A DNA stretch of 64,000 nt from Sapria himalayana (taxonomy: Eukaryota > Streptophyta > Magnoliopsida > Malpighiales > Rafflesiaceae), in assembly GCA_029783825.1 (NCBI GenBank), contig JAREIK010012067.1:42474-106473 (forward strand). Direction: 5' to 3'. The notes under the pieces were generated by a model. That model searched no databases, was not told where the DNA came from, and saw only the letters and a list, made by a program, of their open reading frames with translations. This document shows positions 1 through 13,500 of this stretch, piece after piece. Numbering within the stretch: the stretch's first letter is position 1; the number at the start of each line of letters is the position of its first letter. The translations under genes were made by a program, and so were the position numbers.

Positions 1-2273
1 GATTGATTGATAGGCAGATAACTAGATAGATAAATAGATAGAATGATAGAAAGATAGACAAAAAGATAGATATACAGATAAAAAGATAGTTAGATTAAAA
101 GATAGACAAATAAATAGATAAACAACTAGACATAAAAAAATAGATAGATAGATAGATATACCGACACATTCACAAATTGATAGATATATTGGTATACAAA
201 TAAATTGATATACTGATAGACAGACAGACAGACATGTAGATAGATAAATAGAAGATAAACAAATATGACTAATAGATTGATATACTAAAAGATAGATAGA
301 GAGAAAAACAGATAGATAAATAGACAAATAGTTATTTTGTTAGATAGATAGATATATATATATATATTTAGACTGATAGACAAAAAGATAGGCTGATAGA
401 TAGACAGATTGACAAATAAACAAATCAATAGAAATATAGATAGATAGATTAACAAATCGATAGATAGATAGATAGATAGATAGATATATAGACAAATATA
501 CAGATAGACACACAAATAGATAGACATGTAAAGAAATAGACATATAGAAAATAGATATATTGATAGATAGACAGTTAGAAATATAGATAGAGAGATATAT
601 AGATAGATCAATAAACAGATAGATAGGCAGATAAATAGATAGGCATATAGACACATTAACTGATAGATAGATTAATAGATAGATAGATTGATAAAAAGAT
701 AGATAGATAGATAGAAATAAAGATATAGATAAATATATTGATATCAATATAAATAGATAGACATATAGAGACATAGAATAATAAACATATAGACAAATAG
801 CTAGATAGATAGATAGATACATAGATTAATAAACTAATTGACTGATAGACTTATAAAGAGATAGACACATAGATATGTAGATATAAATATATATATACAC
901 ACATAATGACAGAAAGACAAATAGATAGATAGATAAATAGATATACAGATAGACTAATAGATAGATAAATGGATAGTTAGATATATAGATAGACAAAGAA
1001 ATAAATAGACACTAACAGATAGATAGGTTGATAGATATACTGATATATATATATATATATATAGACAAGTAGATAGATAGATACACAGATAGATTAGACA
1101 GACATATAGATAGATAAACAAATAAACATATAGATAGACATATAAATTGATAGATAGAATAATAGAAAAATATACTCATAGACTGATAGATAGATAGATA
1201 GATAGATAAATAAAAAGATAGATAGATAGATAGAAATGCATATTGACAAATAGAAAATTGATAGATAAATAGATAGATAGACATATAGATAGATAGACAT
1301 ATAGATAAATAAATAGATATATAGATTGAAAATTGATAGATAGAAAAATAGATATAGAGATAAATAGATATATAGCTAGTCATTATATAGATAAACAAAT
1401 AGACAAATAGATAGATAGTGATAAATAGATATACAGATAAATTGAAAAATAAATAAATAAATAGACAAATAGAGAGATGGTCGGACATATATAGATAGAT
1501 AAAAAGATATCAAGATAGTCATATAGTCATATAGACATACAGACAAATAATAGATAAACAGATAAGTAGATATATAACTAGATATATAAATAAAAATATA
1601 GATAGATAGATAGACAGACATATAGACATATAGATAGATTGATAGATAGAAAGATATGCAGATAGACATATACGTAGATACTCATATAGAAATATACACA
1701 GATAGTCCAAAAGATATATATATATATATAGTTAGATAGTAAGCTAGATAAAGAGACATATAGATAGATAAAAGATTGACATACAGACATATAGAAAAAT
1801 GATATAAAATAGATAGATAGATAGATATATAGATAGATAAGATGATAAATAGTTAAAAATATAGATAGATAGATAGTCAAATAGATAGAAAGATAGATAG
1901 AAGATAAATAGACTGGTATACTAATAGACTAATAGACTTATAAAGTGAAACACAAATATACGTATCGATAGAATGATACATAGATAGATAGGTAGATAGA
2001 TATATAGATAGATAGATAGACAGATTGATAGATATATAGATAGATAGTTAGATAGATAGACAGATATATAGATAGACAGATAGACAAATAGTTAGTTAGT
2101 TAGTTAAATAGAAAGATTGTTAGACAAATAGACATATAGTCAGATACATAAATAGATAAATACTTAGATACATAAATAAATAGACAAACAGATAGTTGGA
2201 TAGATATATCATCAAATTGAATTATAAATAGAAAGTCAATCATTATATAAATTAATAGATAGATGGATAGATA
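1..2273. repeat. Degenerate GATA tetranucleotide array, block 1
   Basis: The plus strand is almost entirely 4-bp words of the GATA family (GATA, GACA, GATT, AATA, TATA). Few perfect runs exceed six units, so the array is old and mutated. Long open frames occur only on the minus strand, because TATC repeats contain no stop codon; they translate to Tyr-Leu-Ser-Ile repeats and are not genes. The array runs off the left edge of the window and stops where the copia LTR begins. Confidence 0.97.
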
Positions 2274-3893
2274 TGTTAGATTATCCACTAAAATTCAATC
2301 ATTAAATGATTTTTTTGGGACTTTTGTATCATATCTTATATGTATAAAAGCATCATTTTATTTTTATTATATTTTTTAGATCTTTGCAACTATTAGATGA
2401 ATATAATATTGCTCTAGACTGATATATTATATGGAAAATTACTCTACATTTTCCCTAATCAAGTATTAATAATCAAGGAAAATAATAATACATTAAGACT
2501 AGCATGTAGGTTAACTAATATGAGATATTAAGTTAAAACATGAGTATATGTTGGAAAACATATATTGAACTAACCCACAATAATAATATTGCAAGGATTA
2601 TTATATAAGTGTCTTACACATTCTCCTCGTGACTATTACTATAAATTATCTTTTGACCTGAAGTCACTTCGGTTGCCTACTTAAGAAGTTGTATTCTTTA
2701 GATTCAGTAGATGCCACCTATAACAAGAATGGTTATAAATTTTTTAATATGTATATAATAAATTATGCAGAGGAATGTGATTTATGTAGATGGAATTTGT
2801 CTCATTGATATAATAGAAGTGATATCAGTTGGCCTCTTGATTGAGTAGGACTACTAAAATGCATGGTCATGCTGAAATAAGTCAATATGAGATATTAAGC
2901 TTAGCTTTTTAACTTAGTCTACTCAAATATCAAGAAACATATAGATTGATGTGAGGTGACATTATCCATGCCTCATAAATCAAACTAGATATCATTAACA
3001 AAAGAACTAAGTCTTACAATCAAATAAGTCACGAAATTAGCTTAAGTTGAATATATTATATTTCATCAATTGGTTAGCAATGATGTATTACTAACTGATG
3101 CTCATTTCTTGTTTCTTTAAAATGAGATTTTAAAGTCACTACTAATGTTATGAGAACCTATTAGGTCACACACATAAAAACATATATATATTTGAAGATT
3201 ATTTTATTTTAGTTAGACTAAAATAAACTAGGTATAATTTTAAGTCTGAAATTCATTTCAGATCTTAAGCTAATTTGACTAAAGAGTTTGGTCCAATTAG
3301 TAAATGTTTGGACCTTTAAAAATGATACAAACTTAAAGCCCACATTTCTCACTTTTAGAATGATGTGTCATTAATGACACATCCTTTTCATTAATGACAC
3401 ATCCTTTTAGAAATGTGTATGAAAATCTAAAAGGTTTCATTAATGACACACTATTTTAGAAAGGTGTGTAATAAACCAAATGGTTTAATTAATGAAGCAT
3501 CTTTTTAAAAAGGTGTGTGAAAATCCAAAAGGTTTAATTGATGACACATCCTGTTAGAAAGGTGGGTGAAAAATCAAAATGTTTTATTAATGACACATCC
3601 TTTTAGTTAATGACACATCCTTTTAGAAAGGTTTGTGAAAAAACAAAAGCTTATATTCAATGTGACAGATACAAAATGAAAAAATATATATAACAAAGAT
3701 ATGTTTGTGTGGATACTGGTAGAGGCACAAACACATGACTATGCTAGAATTAGACCAAACCATTCAGAATCAAAAGTTTAATTTTTAGCTACAATAGGTA
3801 ACATCCTTGTCCAACATTTAATTGTATTTACTTGGATCATTCATAGGTTCCTAGTCAACTATGAAATTCTAATATGAAATTTATTTGAACCCA
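2274..3893 (+). repeat. 5' LTR of the Ty1/copia element
   Basis: It shares long, diverged homology with 25758-26729, for example the segments around 2340-2470, 2630-2960 and 3720-3893. It begins with a plausible TGTTAGATTATCC at 2274, though shared homology is visible only from about 2307, and ends in ...GAACCCA six bases before the primer site. It is longer than the second LTR because about 2960-3350 is absent there and a tandem repeat has expanded at 3370-3650. The divergence between the copies indicates an old insertion. Confidence 0.75.
3370..3650 (+). repeat. Tandem repeat inside the 5' LTR
   Basis: About seven imperfect copies of a motif centred on TTAATGACACATCCTTTTAG occur, most followed by AAAGGTGTGTGAAAA and a CAAAAGGTTT tail. 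Spacing is mostly near 50 bp, with two short-spaced copies. The second LTR has only about two damaged copies near 26420-26500, so copy number differs between the LTRs. Confidence 0.8.
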
Positions 3894-3898
3894 AAATA

Positions 3899-3911
3899 TG
3901 GTATTAGAGGG
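3899..3911 (+). other. Primer-binding site (initiator tRNA-Met type)
   Basis: TGGTATTAGAGGG differs at few positions from TGGTATCAGAGC, the classic plant Ty1/copia site complementary to initiator tRNA-Met. It lies just downstream of the LTR end, as expected for minus-strand priming. Confidence 0.8.
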
Positions 3912-5405
3912 AGGTTGCGAATTGATTAAATTGTTTATATATCTGTTTATATTTGATATGAACAAACATATTATCATGATTATACAAATGATTTATGAGC
4001 ATTTTGATTAATCATGCATGAAACAGATCAATAATATTAATACGTTTAATATGATTAAATAAAATTGTTTGTAACTTGTTCTTCTTAATTTGATTAATAT
4101 GAATACTAAATTGTATTTATATGATAAACAAAAGTGTAGTGTGATTACATCCATGAATTAATATTATAGATGAAATTGTGATTATAGATAAGCGATTATA
4201 GATTCATTTAATTATTATATGAAGATATTTAAATGTTAAAAAATTTTATAGATGAAATTGTGATTTGATTAACGTCATAAATCAGTTTTATAAATCAATT
4301 TTGTTTTGGTTAAGTGACAATGCCCCTTGACCCTACTTGGGGCGATGCCCCTAGGACCCTAAAATTTGAATGCCCCATAAATGATTAATTATAATCATGA
4401 TAAAGTGATGTTAGATGCATGTTTTGCATGGTGCATGGTTATGGCTCTTTATCCCATATGAATGGATTATGTGTGTTGTTGTTGTAAGTTAAATACGGCC
4501 TTCATGTCATGCCTTTTAATCTACAATTCAAGTTATAAAATTATTTTCTCATTTAATTCCCCTCAAATATAATGTGAGATTTCCTTCTAGATATGTAATA
4601 TATGATTAGAATAGTTTTAGATTAGAAAGTTATTTTAAAGGAGAAAGAAACAAGCAACATAAGACAACCAAGAAAGCACTTGGATAATATGTAATACCTT
4701 TAGGTTGACATTTCGATTTTCTCTTTAGCTTGAGAAAATCATTTTAGTTCGGGCCATAATCATATCATTTTTATTTTGTGTTTGTGCATTATATGTTGTT
4801 ATACAACTACCCTAGTAAAATAAATACAAACATATTTAAATGTATGTGATGCATGTTAAATTCGTTGTTTTACTAAACAATTCCAGATATCCCTCAAAAT
4901 TAAAAATTAAGTCAATAAAAGATGCCTACCAAAGTTTGATATTCATTACTACCCTCGATCAATATTAGATAGGTTATCCAAAGTGAAGTATTTTTATTTA
5001 TCTTGGTAGAGTGCGATAGGATAATTGTGATATCCAACCTATTGAACTTTGGGTGAGACTTAACTAAATTATCTCAATTAGATTGAGAACTTAGAAGCAT
5101 AAAATTAGAAGATGCACCATAAGATGGGCTAAGAACAAAATATATTATTCACCTAATTATCCAAGAGTTCTATTAGATGTATTTGGTAAATATTACCTAC
5201 CTAAATAGCTGAATTTTGGGCGTTTATCCAAAGGTAACTCAAGACAAGGTCAAATATGGATCTTGGCCCACTAAAGGATTAATTTAAAGAGAAAATTGAG
5301 GGATTGTTTTCAACCAAATAATTTAGTGGGAGGATCATTTAATAAAAGATCTAATTAAATAAACTTTAAATATGATACTAATTTCTGCATATGTTTTAGA
5401 TTACC
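3912..5405 (+). other. Copia untranslated leader
   Basis: About 1.5 kb of AT-rich, non-coding sequence between the primer site and gag. A GC-richer patch at 4318-4380 repeats GGGCGATGCCCC-like words. No gene was recognised. The position fits the long leader of some plant copia lineages. Confidence 0.55.
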
Positions 5406-7964
5406 ATGTCTACAAACACGTCTAACAACTTATCACTATGATTTGTCTTGAGAAAGACAAGCTCAATGAAGCTAATTTTCTGGATTAGTATAGGAATTTG
5501 AGGATTGTCCTCAAACATGAAAGAAAATTATATGTCCTAAAGTAATATATTTTTGAATCGCCTACTCCTACTACTTCTCATGCTGATAAGGATGCTCATA
5601 AAAGGTATCAAGATGATGCTTTGGATATAACATGCATTATGCTTGCAACTTGAACTCTAAGCTTTAGAAGCAACATGAGAACATGGATGCTTATGATATG
5701 GTTGAATATTTAAAAATGACTATATCAGAGCAAGCAAGGCATGAGAAGTAAGAGGTATCTAAGACCTTATTTAAATGCAAGATGATAGAAGTGAGGCCTA
5801 TTGGAACTCATGTGCTCAAAAGATTGGGTATATTGAGAATCTTGAAAGGTTGGGCATTCCATTGAGCCAAGGGTTATATACTAATTTAGTTTTTGCTATC
5901 ATTGCCTAAAAACTATAATCAATTTGTCATGAATTACAACATAAATGAAATTGCCAAAACTTTTTCTGAGTTGGTATGCAATATGAGAACTACTGAACAA
6001 AATCTTAAAAATATTAAATCCATAATGATGGTGCAAAAGGGAAGAGGAAAAACATAAATCCAAAGATAAGGGTAAGCCCCAAACCAAAGGCAAGGCAAAA
6101 TCTTCTGTATTGAAACCTAAGTGAGGGGTGGCTGAGTAATGTACTTGCTTCCACTATGGTCAGATTGGACATTGGAAAAGGAACAGCAACCAATACTTGG
6201 AAGAATTGAAAAGGAAGAATGGAAGTGAGACTTCTACCTATGGTATTTATGTTATTGAAATAAATTTATCTACTTCTTCAATTTGGGTATTAGATTTCAG
6301 ATATGCTTCTCACATTTGTAATAATGTGTAGGATCTTAGAAAGAGTAGATCATTGAAAAAAAGCGATGTATTAAATGAGAAATGTATATCTAAACTCCAT
6401 TAATATTTACTTATAAACTCATTTGATCTTCAATCAAATGAAGTATGCGAGTGTTTTCTTTTAGGCAAAATGATTATAACTCCTTTTACTGGTCAAAAAA
6501 ATGGTCAAATGATTTGTTAGGACATATACATAATGATGTATGTGGCACTTTCAATATAATAACTAGAGGAGGCTACTAGTATTTCATTACATTTACTGAT
6601 GATATCAGTAGTTATGGCTATATGTATTTATTAAAAACAAAAGTTAGGATCCTTTGAAAATTTCAAAGAATTTAAGAATGAAGTACAAAATCAATATGAA
6701 AAAAAGTATTAAGATACTTAGATTAGATCAAGGTGGTGAATACTTAAGCCAAGAGTTTCGTGGTCATCTAGTTTAATCCGGGATCATATCCCAACTCACT
6801 CTACCTGGAACACCACAATGAAATGGTGTATTAGAAAGGAGGAATAATACTCTATTAGACATGGTATGATCAATAATGAGTCATGTAGATCTTCCTTCTT
6901 CCTTCTAGAGTTATGCTCTAGGGATAGCTTCTTTCACACTTAACCATGTTCCATCTAAGGTAGTTACAAAGACAACATATGAGATATGGCCAGTAAAGAG
7001 TCCCAAATGTCTTTCATGAAGATTTAGGGTTGTGAACCTTATGTTAGACGTCAAGTCTTAGAGAAAATTAGGACTCAATTCAGATAAATGCTATTTTTTA
7101 GGATATCCCAATGAAACAAAAGGATACTACTTTTATATACACACACAAGGAAAAGTGGTTGTCACTAGAAATGGTGTTTTTCTAGAAAGAGAATTAATTT
7201 CTAGAAAAACTAATGGGAGAAAAGAAGATCTTAAAGAAATTTGAGATATACAAACTAGCATTGAGTCCATATTCTAAGAAATTGCTGATTTCCATGAGAT
7301 CTGAAATGGAATACATGTATACCAACCAAGCATGGTCTTTGGTTGATCCAGCTAAAGGGATAAATCTCATTGGGTACAAATGGGGTTTTAAAAGAAAATT
7401 GTCATGGATGGTAATGTACATACCTTTAAAGGGATATTGGTTGCTTAAGGTTTTAAAAGAAGTCATGGTATAGACTATGATGAAATCTCCTCACTAGTTG
7501 CGATGCTTAATTTCATTCGAATCTAACTTGCGATTACAACTTACCATGATTATGAAATCTGGCAAATGAATGTCAAAACTACATTTTTTAATCAGAATTT
7601 ATTTGAGGATGTGTACAAGACACAACCTGAAGGTTTTGTTGATCTAAAGTGTGCTACAAAGATATGTAAGTGCATAAGTCTATTTATGATTAAAGCAAGC
7701 TTCAAGAAGTTGGAATCTTCGATTTGATAATGTAATCAAAGAGTTTGGCTTTATTAAGATTGAAGATAAACCTTATATCTACAAAAGGATTAGTGGGAGT
7801 ACAGTATTCTTTCTTATTTTATATATAGATGATATACTTCTCATTAGAAATGATATCACTTTCTTACAATAAATAAATGCTTAGCTTGGAAATTGTTTCT
7901 CAATGAAAGACTTAGGTGAAGCTGCCTATATATTAAGCTTAAAAATCTATAGAGATAGATCAAA
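5406..7964 (+). pseudogene. Copia gag-pol polyprotein remnant (gag, integrase, reverse transcriptase)
   Basis: Pieces in several frames read in the normal copia order. Gag starts near 5406 and contains LEKDKLNEANFLD, then a stop where Trp is usual. A gag region with NYNQFVMNYNINEIAKT lies near 5910-5970. A damaged zinc knuckle (CFHYGQIGHWKRNS, two Cys lost) is at about 6146-6190. The protease site reads WVLDFR instead of WVLDTG-type near 6284. Integrase signatures are YFITFTDDISSYGYMY near 6580, GGEYLSQEF near 6735 and GTPQ-stop-NGVLERRNN near 6806. Reverse transcriptase has its only clean stretch at 7213-7473 (86 codons) and a YIDD catalytic box at 7822-7833. The frame ends at IYRDRS, where the CACTA terminus begins. 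Many stops and frameshifts make it non-functional. Confidence 0.93.
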
Positions 7965-8580
7965 CACTACAAAAAATGTTTATTTACCTAGGGAATTTTA
8001 GCTAGGGAACAATCTCTAACTAAAATTGCGAGGGATTAGCTAGGGAATAGCAAGGGATTTCTGACCCCCCACCGAAACAAAATTTTGCAATGGATTAGTG
8101 AAAGAATAGCCACGTAAATTCCACCCAAAAAAATCAAAGAATTTAGTGATGGATTTAGCGGCTGAATTTCTCTAGTAATTTCAACCGAAATATAGAGACG
8201 AATTTAGCGACAGAATTTTCCTACTTAATTTCATCTGAAACATAGCAATGGACTTAGTGATAGAATTTTCCTAGCAAATTAAATCTGAAATATAGTGATG
8301 GATTTAGAGATGGAATGTACCTAGCTAATTACATGCATAATATAGCGACAGATTTAACGATGAAATTTCTCTAGCTAATTTCATCTCAAATATAGTGACA
8401 GATTTAGCACAGAATTTTCCTACATAATTTTATCTGGAAAATAGTGATGGGTTTAGCAATGAAATTTCTCTAGCTAATAAAATCAAGAATATAATGATGG
8501 ATTTAGTGATAGAACATTCCTACTAATTACATCGGAATATTGCTATGGATTTAGAAAATGGAATTTCTCTAGCCAATCTT
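7965..8580 (+). repeat. CACTA left terminus with 50-bp subterminal tandem repeats (copy L1)
   Basis: After the CACTAC terminus come about nine imperfect units of 50 bp, clearest at 8150-8580. Each contains a form of ATAGCGACGGATTTAGCGA and then TTTCCCTAGCTAATT. The same arrangement is seen at 30639-31750. Such arrays near the ends are typical transposase-binding regions in CACTA elements; binding here is an inference. Confidence 0.8.
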
Positions 8581-10496
8581 TAATTATTTAATTTTTAAAA
8601 TTTATTATTTGTTTAATATTTTATTTAATTTTGTTTATAAAATGTATGTTATGGTCTATAGATGAGCGATTCTTGAATAACACATTCTCCTCATAAAATT
8701 ATAAAAAATGATATTAAAATAAATAATTTAAAATATATAAAATACAAAAATATATATATTAATAAGGACTAAATAACTATTTTATGATTATAGATTTTTA
8801 AAAATTATACAAAAAATTTTTCTAAAATTTTTAATTTAGAAACTTATTATTAAATTAAGATTAAATAATTATTCTATAATGATAATTATTTTTTAAGATA
8901 TTTTAAAAATTAGATGAACATACATTAAAATTTCAACTAATATAAAGGTAAATAATTCATTATAAAATAAGTAAAAATATTTTCAAAAATATCTGAATTG
9001 ACGAATATACTAGTAAATATTAATATTATTATAAGTATAAAAAAATTTATGATTTATATAAACTATTAAAAAAATACTTAATAGAAAATTGAAAATCTTG
9101 AATTATAAGAATAATTAAATTTTTTATTAAATTTAAAAGAAATACATTACTATTTAAAAATAAATACATATATGTGTGCCCATACTAAAATTTATAAAAA
9201 TTAAATGAGTAATAATTTTCTATTAGCTTTTAAAATTCCGTCTTTATTAAAATAATAAATATAACTTTTTTAATTATCTTCTCACTTTAATTAATTTTTA
9301 AAATTTAAAAATATTAATGGATATCAAAATAATATAAAATTTTATGCCTTTAAAAGTATTCAGATTATCTTCATAAAAAATTAATATGAATTCTTGCAAA
9401 TTTATAACTATAAAATATATATTTTTATAATTTTTACATAAAAATTATTTTAATAACTGTTAGAAGAGTGACTAAAAAGACAAATTACCATTTCATATAT
9501 GTCTTATTATATGAAGTTTATAAATTTGTAGCTATTTGATTTTTTTGTTATAACGGCTAAACATATATTTTTTAAAAATTGTTATATTTATTGTTTAATT
9601 ATTTTATAATAAAAAATAATAAGGTGTTTGTTTTTCATGTGTACTTGCTACACCACTACATGAATTTTGTTGAAAATATTTTGATAATAAATAAAAAAAA
9701 ATGAGTCTTTTTGTAAATTATATATTTATTGGTTATTTAATGTTTTTATAATGAAAAATTTAAATATTATGGTAAAATATATAGTCACGTGTTGTCGAAG
9801 ACTCAAGAGACAACTCTAACTAGTGCCTAAGTCTTCCACAGTTTGGCCTCTATCTCTTAAGCACCGATGTATCAAAACCTACCCGAAGAGTAAGTGAGAA
9901 TTTCTTATTGATTGTAGCACATTTTCTACCCTAATTCTTCATCGATTATCTTAATGAAAAGTGTGGTGTTTGATTCTTTTATTTTTATGACAAAATTTTT
10001 CTTCATTAATCACCATGGTATGCTTGGATTTCTTTATAAATGATTTGTATATATTCTTCATGCATGTTTGATATAATGCTTCTCATTGACAATGAGAAGG
10101 TCATTATATCACACATGCAATGAATATATATATTGTTATATATATTTAATGTTGATGCTGCACATTATATCACACATGCATGAAGTAATATTTAAATGAG
10201 AAGCATTATATCACACATGCATGAAGTATATAGATGTTGAATAGCTGCACAACAGGTATGCCAACTGATTTTTATTTTTTTTCCACTCGACCGCCATTTT
10301 TAAATGTTAATAACAAAATGGGTGTTGGTGTTTGTGGTGAGCAGTGTGTATATAACAATATATTTAATATTTAAATATGATAATCACAAGAGTAATAACA
10401 CATAAATATATATGTGTATTTTACTGTATCTATAACTATAAAAATAGTATACATGAACATAACTATATATAGATATAACAACATATATTTAATATA
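8581..10496 (+). other. AT-rich left-interior segment of the CACTA family
   Basis: Non-coding, very AT-rich DNA shared with 31750-33580 and, in its first kilobase, with 52975-54050. The best landmarks are GGTCTATAGATGAGCGATTC near 8654, ACATTCTCCTCATAAAAT near 8682, and CATCGATTATCTTAATG near 9940. Repeated GCATTATATCACACATGCATGAAG words occur at 10070-10235. No reading frame is conserved between the copies. Confidence 0.7.
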
Positions 10497-10498
10497 CA

Positions 10499-10578
<80 letters not shown>
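10497..10578 (+). repeat. (CATA)8 followed by (TA)n microsatellite
   Basis: Eight perfect CATA units run directly into about 25 perfect TA units. The tract sits at the position where the related element at 33579 carries (TA)n-(TATC)5, after the shared word CATATATTTAATATA. Confidence 0.97.
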
Positions 10579-10579
<1 letters not shown>

Positions 10580-13500
10580 CTATATAAATGTAGTTAGCAA
10601 TATGTATATCAACATAGTACTATATATAATTGTATTTATCTACATCAATACCTATAAATAGTCATATGTCTAAATATATAAAATTACATGAAAAACTATA
10701 TATAACTACATCTGCAACATGTATATCTACATGCTTTAGAAACTTAATATCCATTCATCTCATTCATCTCATTCATACATATTTTTTGGATATTGTATTA
10801 ATCTTTATCATTTTCCATATATTTTAGGAACTGAAATTTTATTTTTTCAACCTTAAATATATTTTTATTGTATTTTTATATGTTTGTATAAATCATTATG
10901 ATTTAATATGTTTAGGGTTTGTATTTTTGTTTCACTTAATATCATTTAACTAAAATTGATTTATAATAAAATGTTCATTTATTTAAATTCATGTTGTAAA
11001 TTTCTAAACAAATAATAATATGTTTGTAATAAATATTATAAAAATTTTTTAAAATATATGTGACGTCGTTTCAATTTACAAAGATAAAGCTTTAAAATTA
11101 AAATTCATTTACAAAATAAAATTTGTACTTCAAAATATGCAATATGTTATATTTATTATAAATAAATTATGTTTGAAATGTATATATTAATTACAAAAAA
11201 ACATTGTCATGTATTCAACTTGAAAAAAAATTAAAAATAATTATTAAAAAAAAATTCTTAAAATAAACATTGTCATTTATATATTTTGAATAAAATAAAA
11301 ATAATAATTACTTTAAGAAAAATGTACTCGTATATTTATATGGTAATCTATTTTGTTTGAACATAATTAAAGAAATAATTGATTGTTTACAAAACATTAA
11401 AGGCATGTATTTATATGCACAACATTATATTTGTTTGAATATTAAAGTTTCTAAAAATGTATTAATAATAATAAATAATTGGTAGAAATTTATCATAGGC
11501 ATTAATATTTTAATAAAAAATTATATAGAAAAATAAAAACAATATTATCTATTTATGAATTATATTTTCATATTTAACATAATTGTAAAAACAAAATAAT
11601 TTACAAATATGTCAAATTCATTTATTTATATAAGTATAATGATAGTTATTTTAATATAAATATTAAAAAAACAACTATTTGAATAATATAGAAGCTCATA
11701 TATTTAATTCACAATTTCATTTTACGCATTCATATGCTTCACACACACACACACACACACATGCATACAAACACACACACAAATATTTGATTTAAATATA
11801 AAGAATTTATAATATCTAATAAATTATGTGCAATATATAATAATTTAATTTAATTAAATTTTCAAAATCAAAAAATTTTAAATACATTTACACACACGTG
11901 CACACACACACATATATATAATAGTTTTATGTGTAACTTTAAAAATACATTATGTATATAGGTATATGTGTGTGTTTGTGTGGGTGTATATTAGTATATG
12001 CATGCATACAAGTATATACACACTACTTTGAAAATGTAGATACATGTGTGAATATATACAAAACTACAAATATGTGTATGCTGATATATAATGAATACTA
12101 ATGTATATGGATGGATAAATGTGAGTGTGTCTATGTAGGGGAGTGTATATGCACATATATATTTATGCATATATATGTAAATATCAACATTGATTTTGAG
12201 AAGAAAAATACTTGAGCACATAAATATTAACATGTTCCACAAATTTGTAAGAGCAGAAGCAGAAAGTGACCTTAATACAAGATACTACTCTCCTAACTAT
12301 AACACTTTGCCTCAAATTTTGATCAAAGTACTACTTGCAATGATAAGGTTCGTTCAATACTACATACCATGGAGTTACTTTTCATTCAATATTATAATTT
12401 TCAAATAAAAAAATCTATCTAATATCTTCTTCAACAACTCTTCTATCTTCTTTTCTAGTCTTGATAAGCTATTTTCAATTTTGCTTATATGTACATTTCT
12501 TACCTAATATCTCTAGTTCAAACTATTGTAATAGTAAAATTCATCAAATCAATCTAGACCTGACATCTTTCTTTGTTATGATATATTTGATTATAGAATA
12601 TTTAGTATATACTATGACTTTGATTCCCACTAAATATGATATTAACTTGTCAAAAGAAAAGATTGTTGATACAAGTTCTTTCACTATAGTGGTATAATTC
12701 AATTGGGCATTTGAGAGAGTGTTGTTATCATAATATTATAATTATTTATAAATATTTGTAGTGTGATATAACAACATATTTTCTAATATATAAAATTTAT
12801 TTTAGAAAAATATACAAAATATTAATTGATATTATGGTTTATTATTATTGAGACACAAAAATAATAATAATAATAGTCAAATAATCAAAAATATCTTGAA
12901 TCACTCAGAGAATAAAGCAATTCCATACATATTTTCATATATTTGAATATAAATAGCACCACAGCATACATCTTCTTGAGAAAACCTTATAAAAGATTTA
13001 CAATATTGAAAATTTCTAATATCAATCTTAAAGAATAAGAGAAACTATATTCTCATATTTTCTTTATATCTAGTAGAGATAACAATGGAAAACTCATCGA
13101 TAAATCACATAAACATAAGCTGAATAAAATGTTTTCATTTAAATATATTACTTACAAACTAAAAAATATATAAATCATTGAGCTATTTGAAACTTTTATA
13201 AAAAAAAATATATGAATATCAAATATTCAATTCATTATTATATATAATATTAGTATCAACTACAGAAATATACACAACTTTCCTCCACGTCATATTTATA
13301 GAAATAATATATGTTAACTCAAAAATCATAAAAATGCGAATCTTTAAGACTTTTCCAAATCATTTCATTATTTAAATCATTATGATTAAATGTATTATTA
13401 AAAATTAATTATTAATTAAATAAAACAAGAATGAGATATAATTTATACTATAAGTTTAAATACCTATAGAGGCAAAATAAAAAACAAGGTAAATAATTAG

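Noticed and set aside
7213..7473. A possible stand-alone 86-codon gene
   Set aside because: It is the clean part of the copia reverse transcriptase remnant, in line with decayed pieces on both sides.
7965..8580. Telomere-like repeats (CCTAGCTA, CTAGGGA words)
   Set aside because: The period is 50 bp, the words differ from the plant TTTAGGG repeat, and they occur at transposon ends.
12190..12697. Two open frames of 72 and 78 codons in AT-rich DNA
   Set aside because: No domain or family motif was recognised, and in this base composition such lengths occur by chance.
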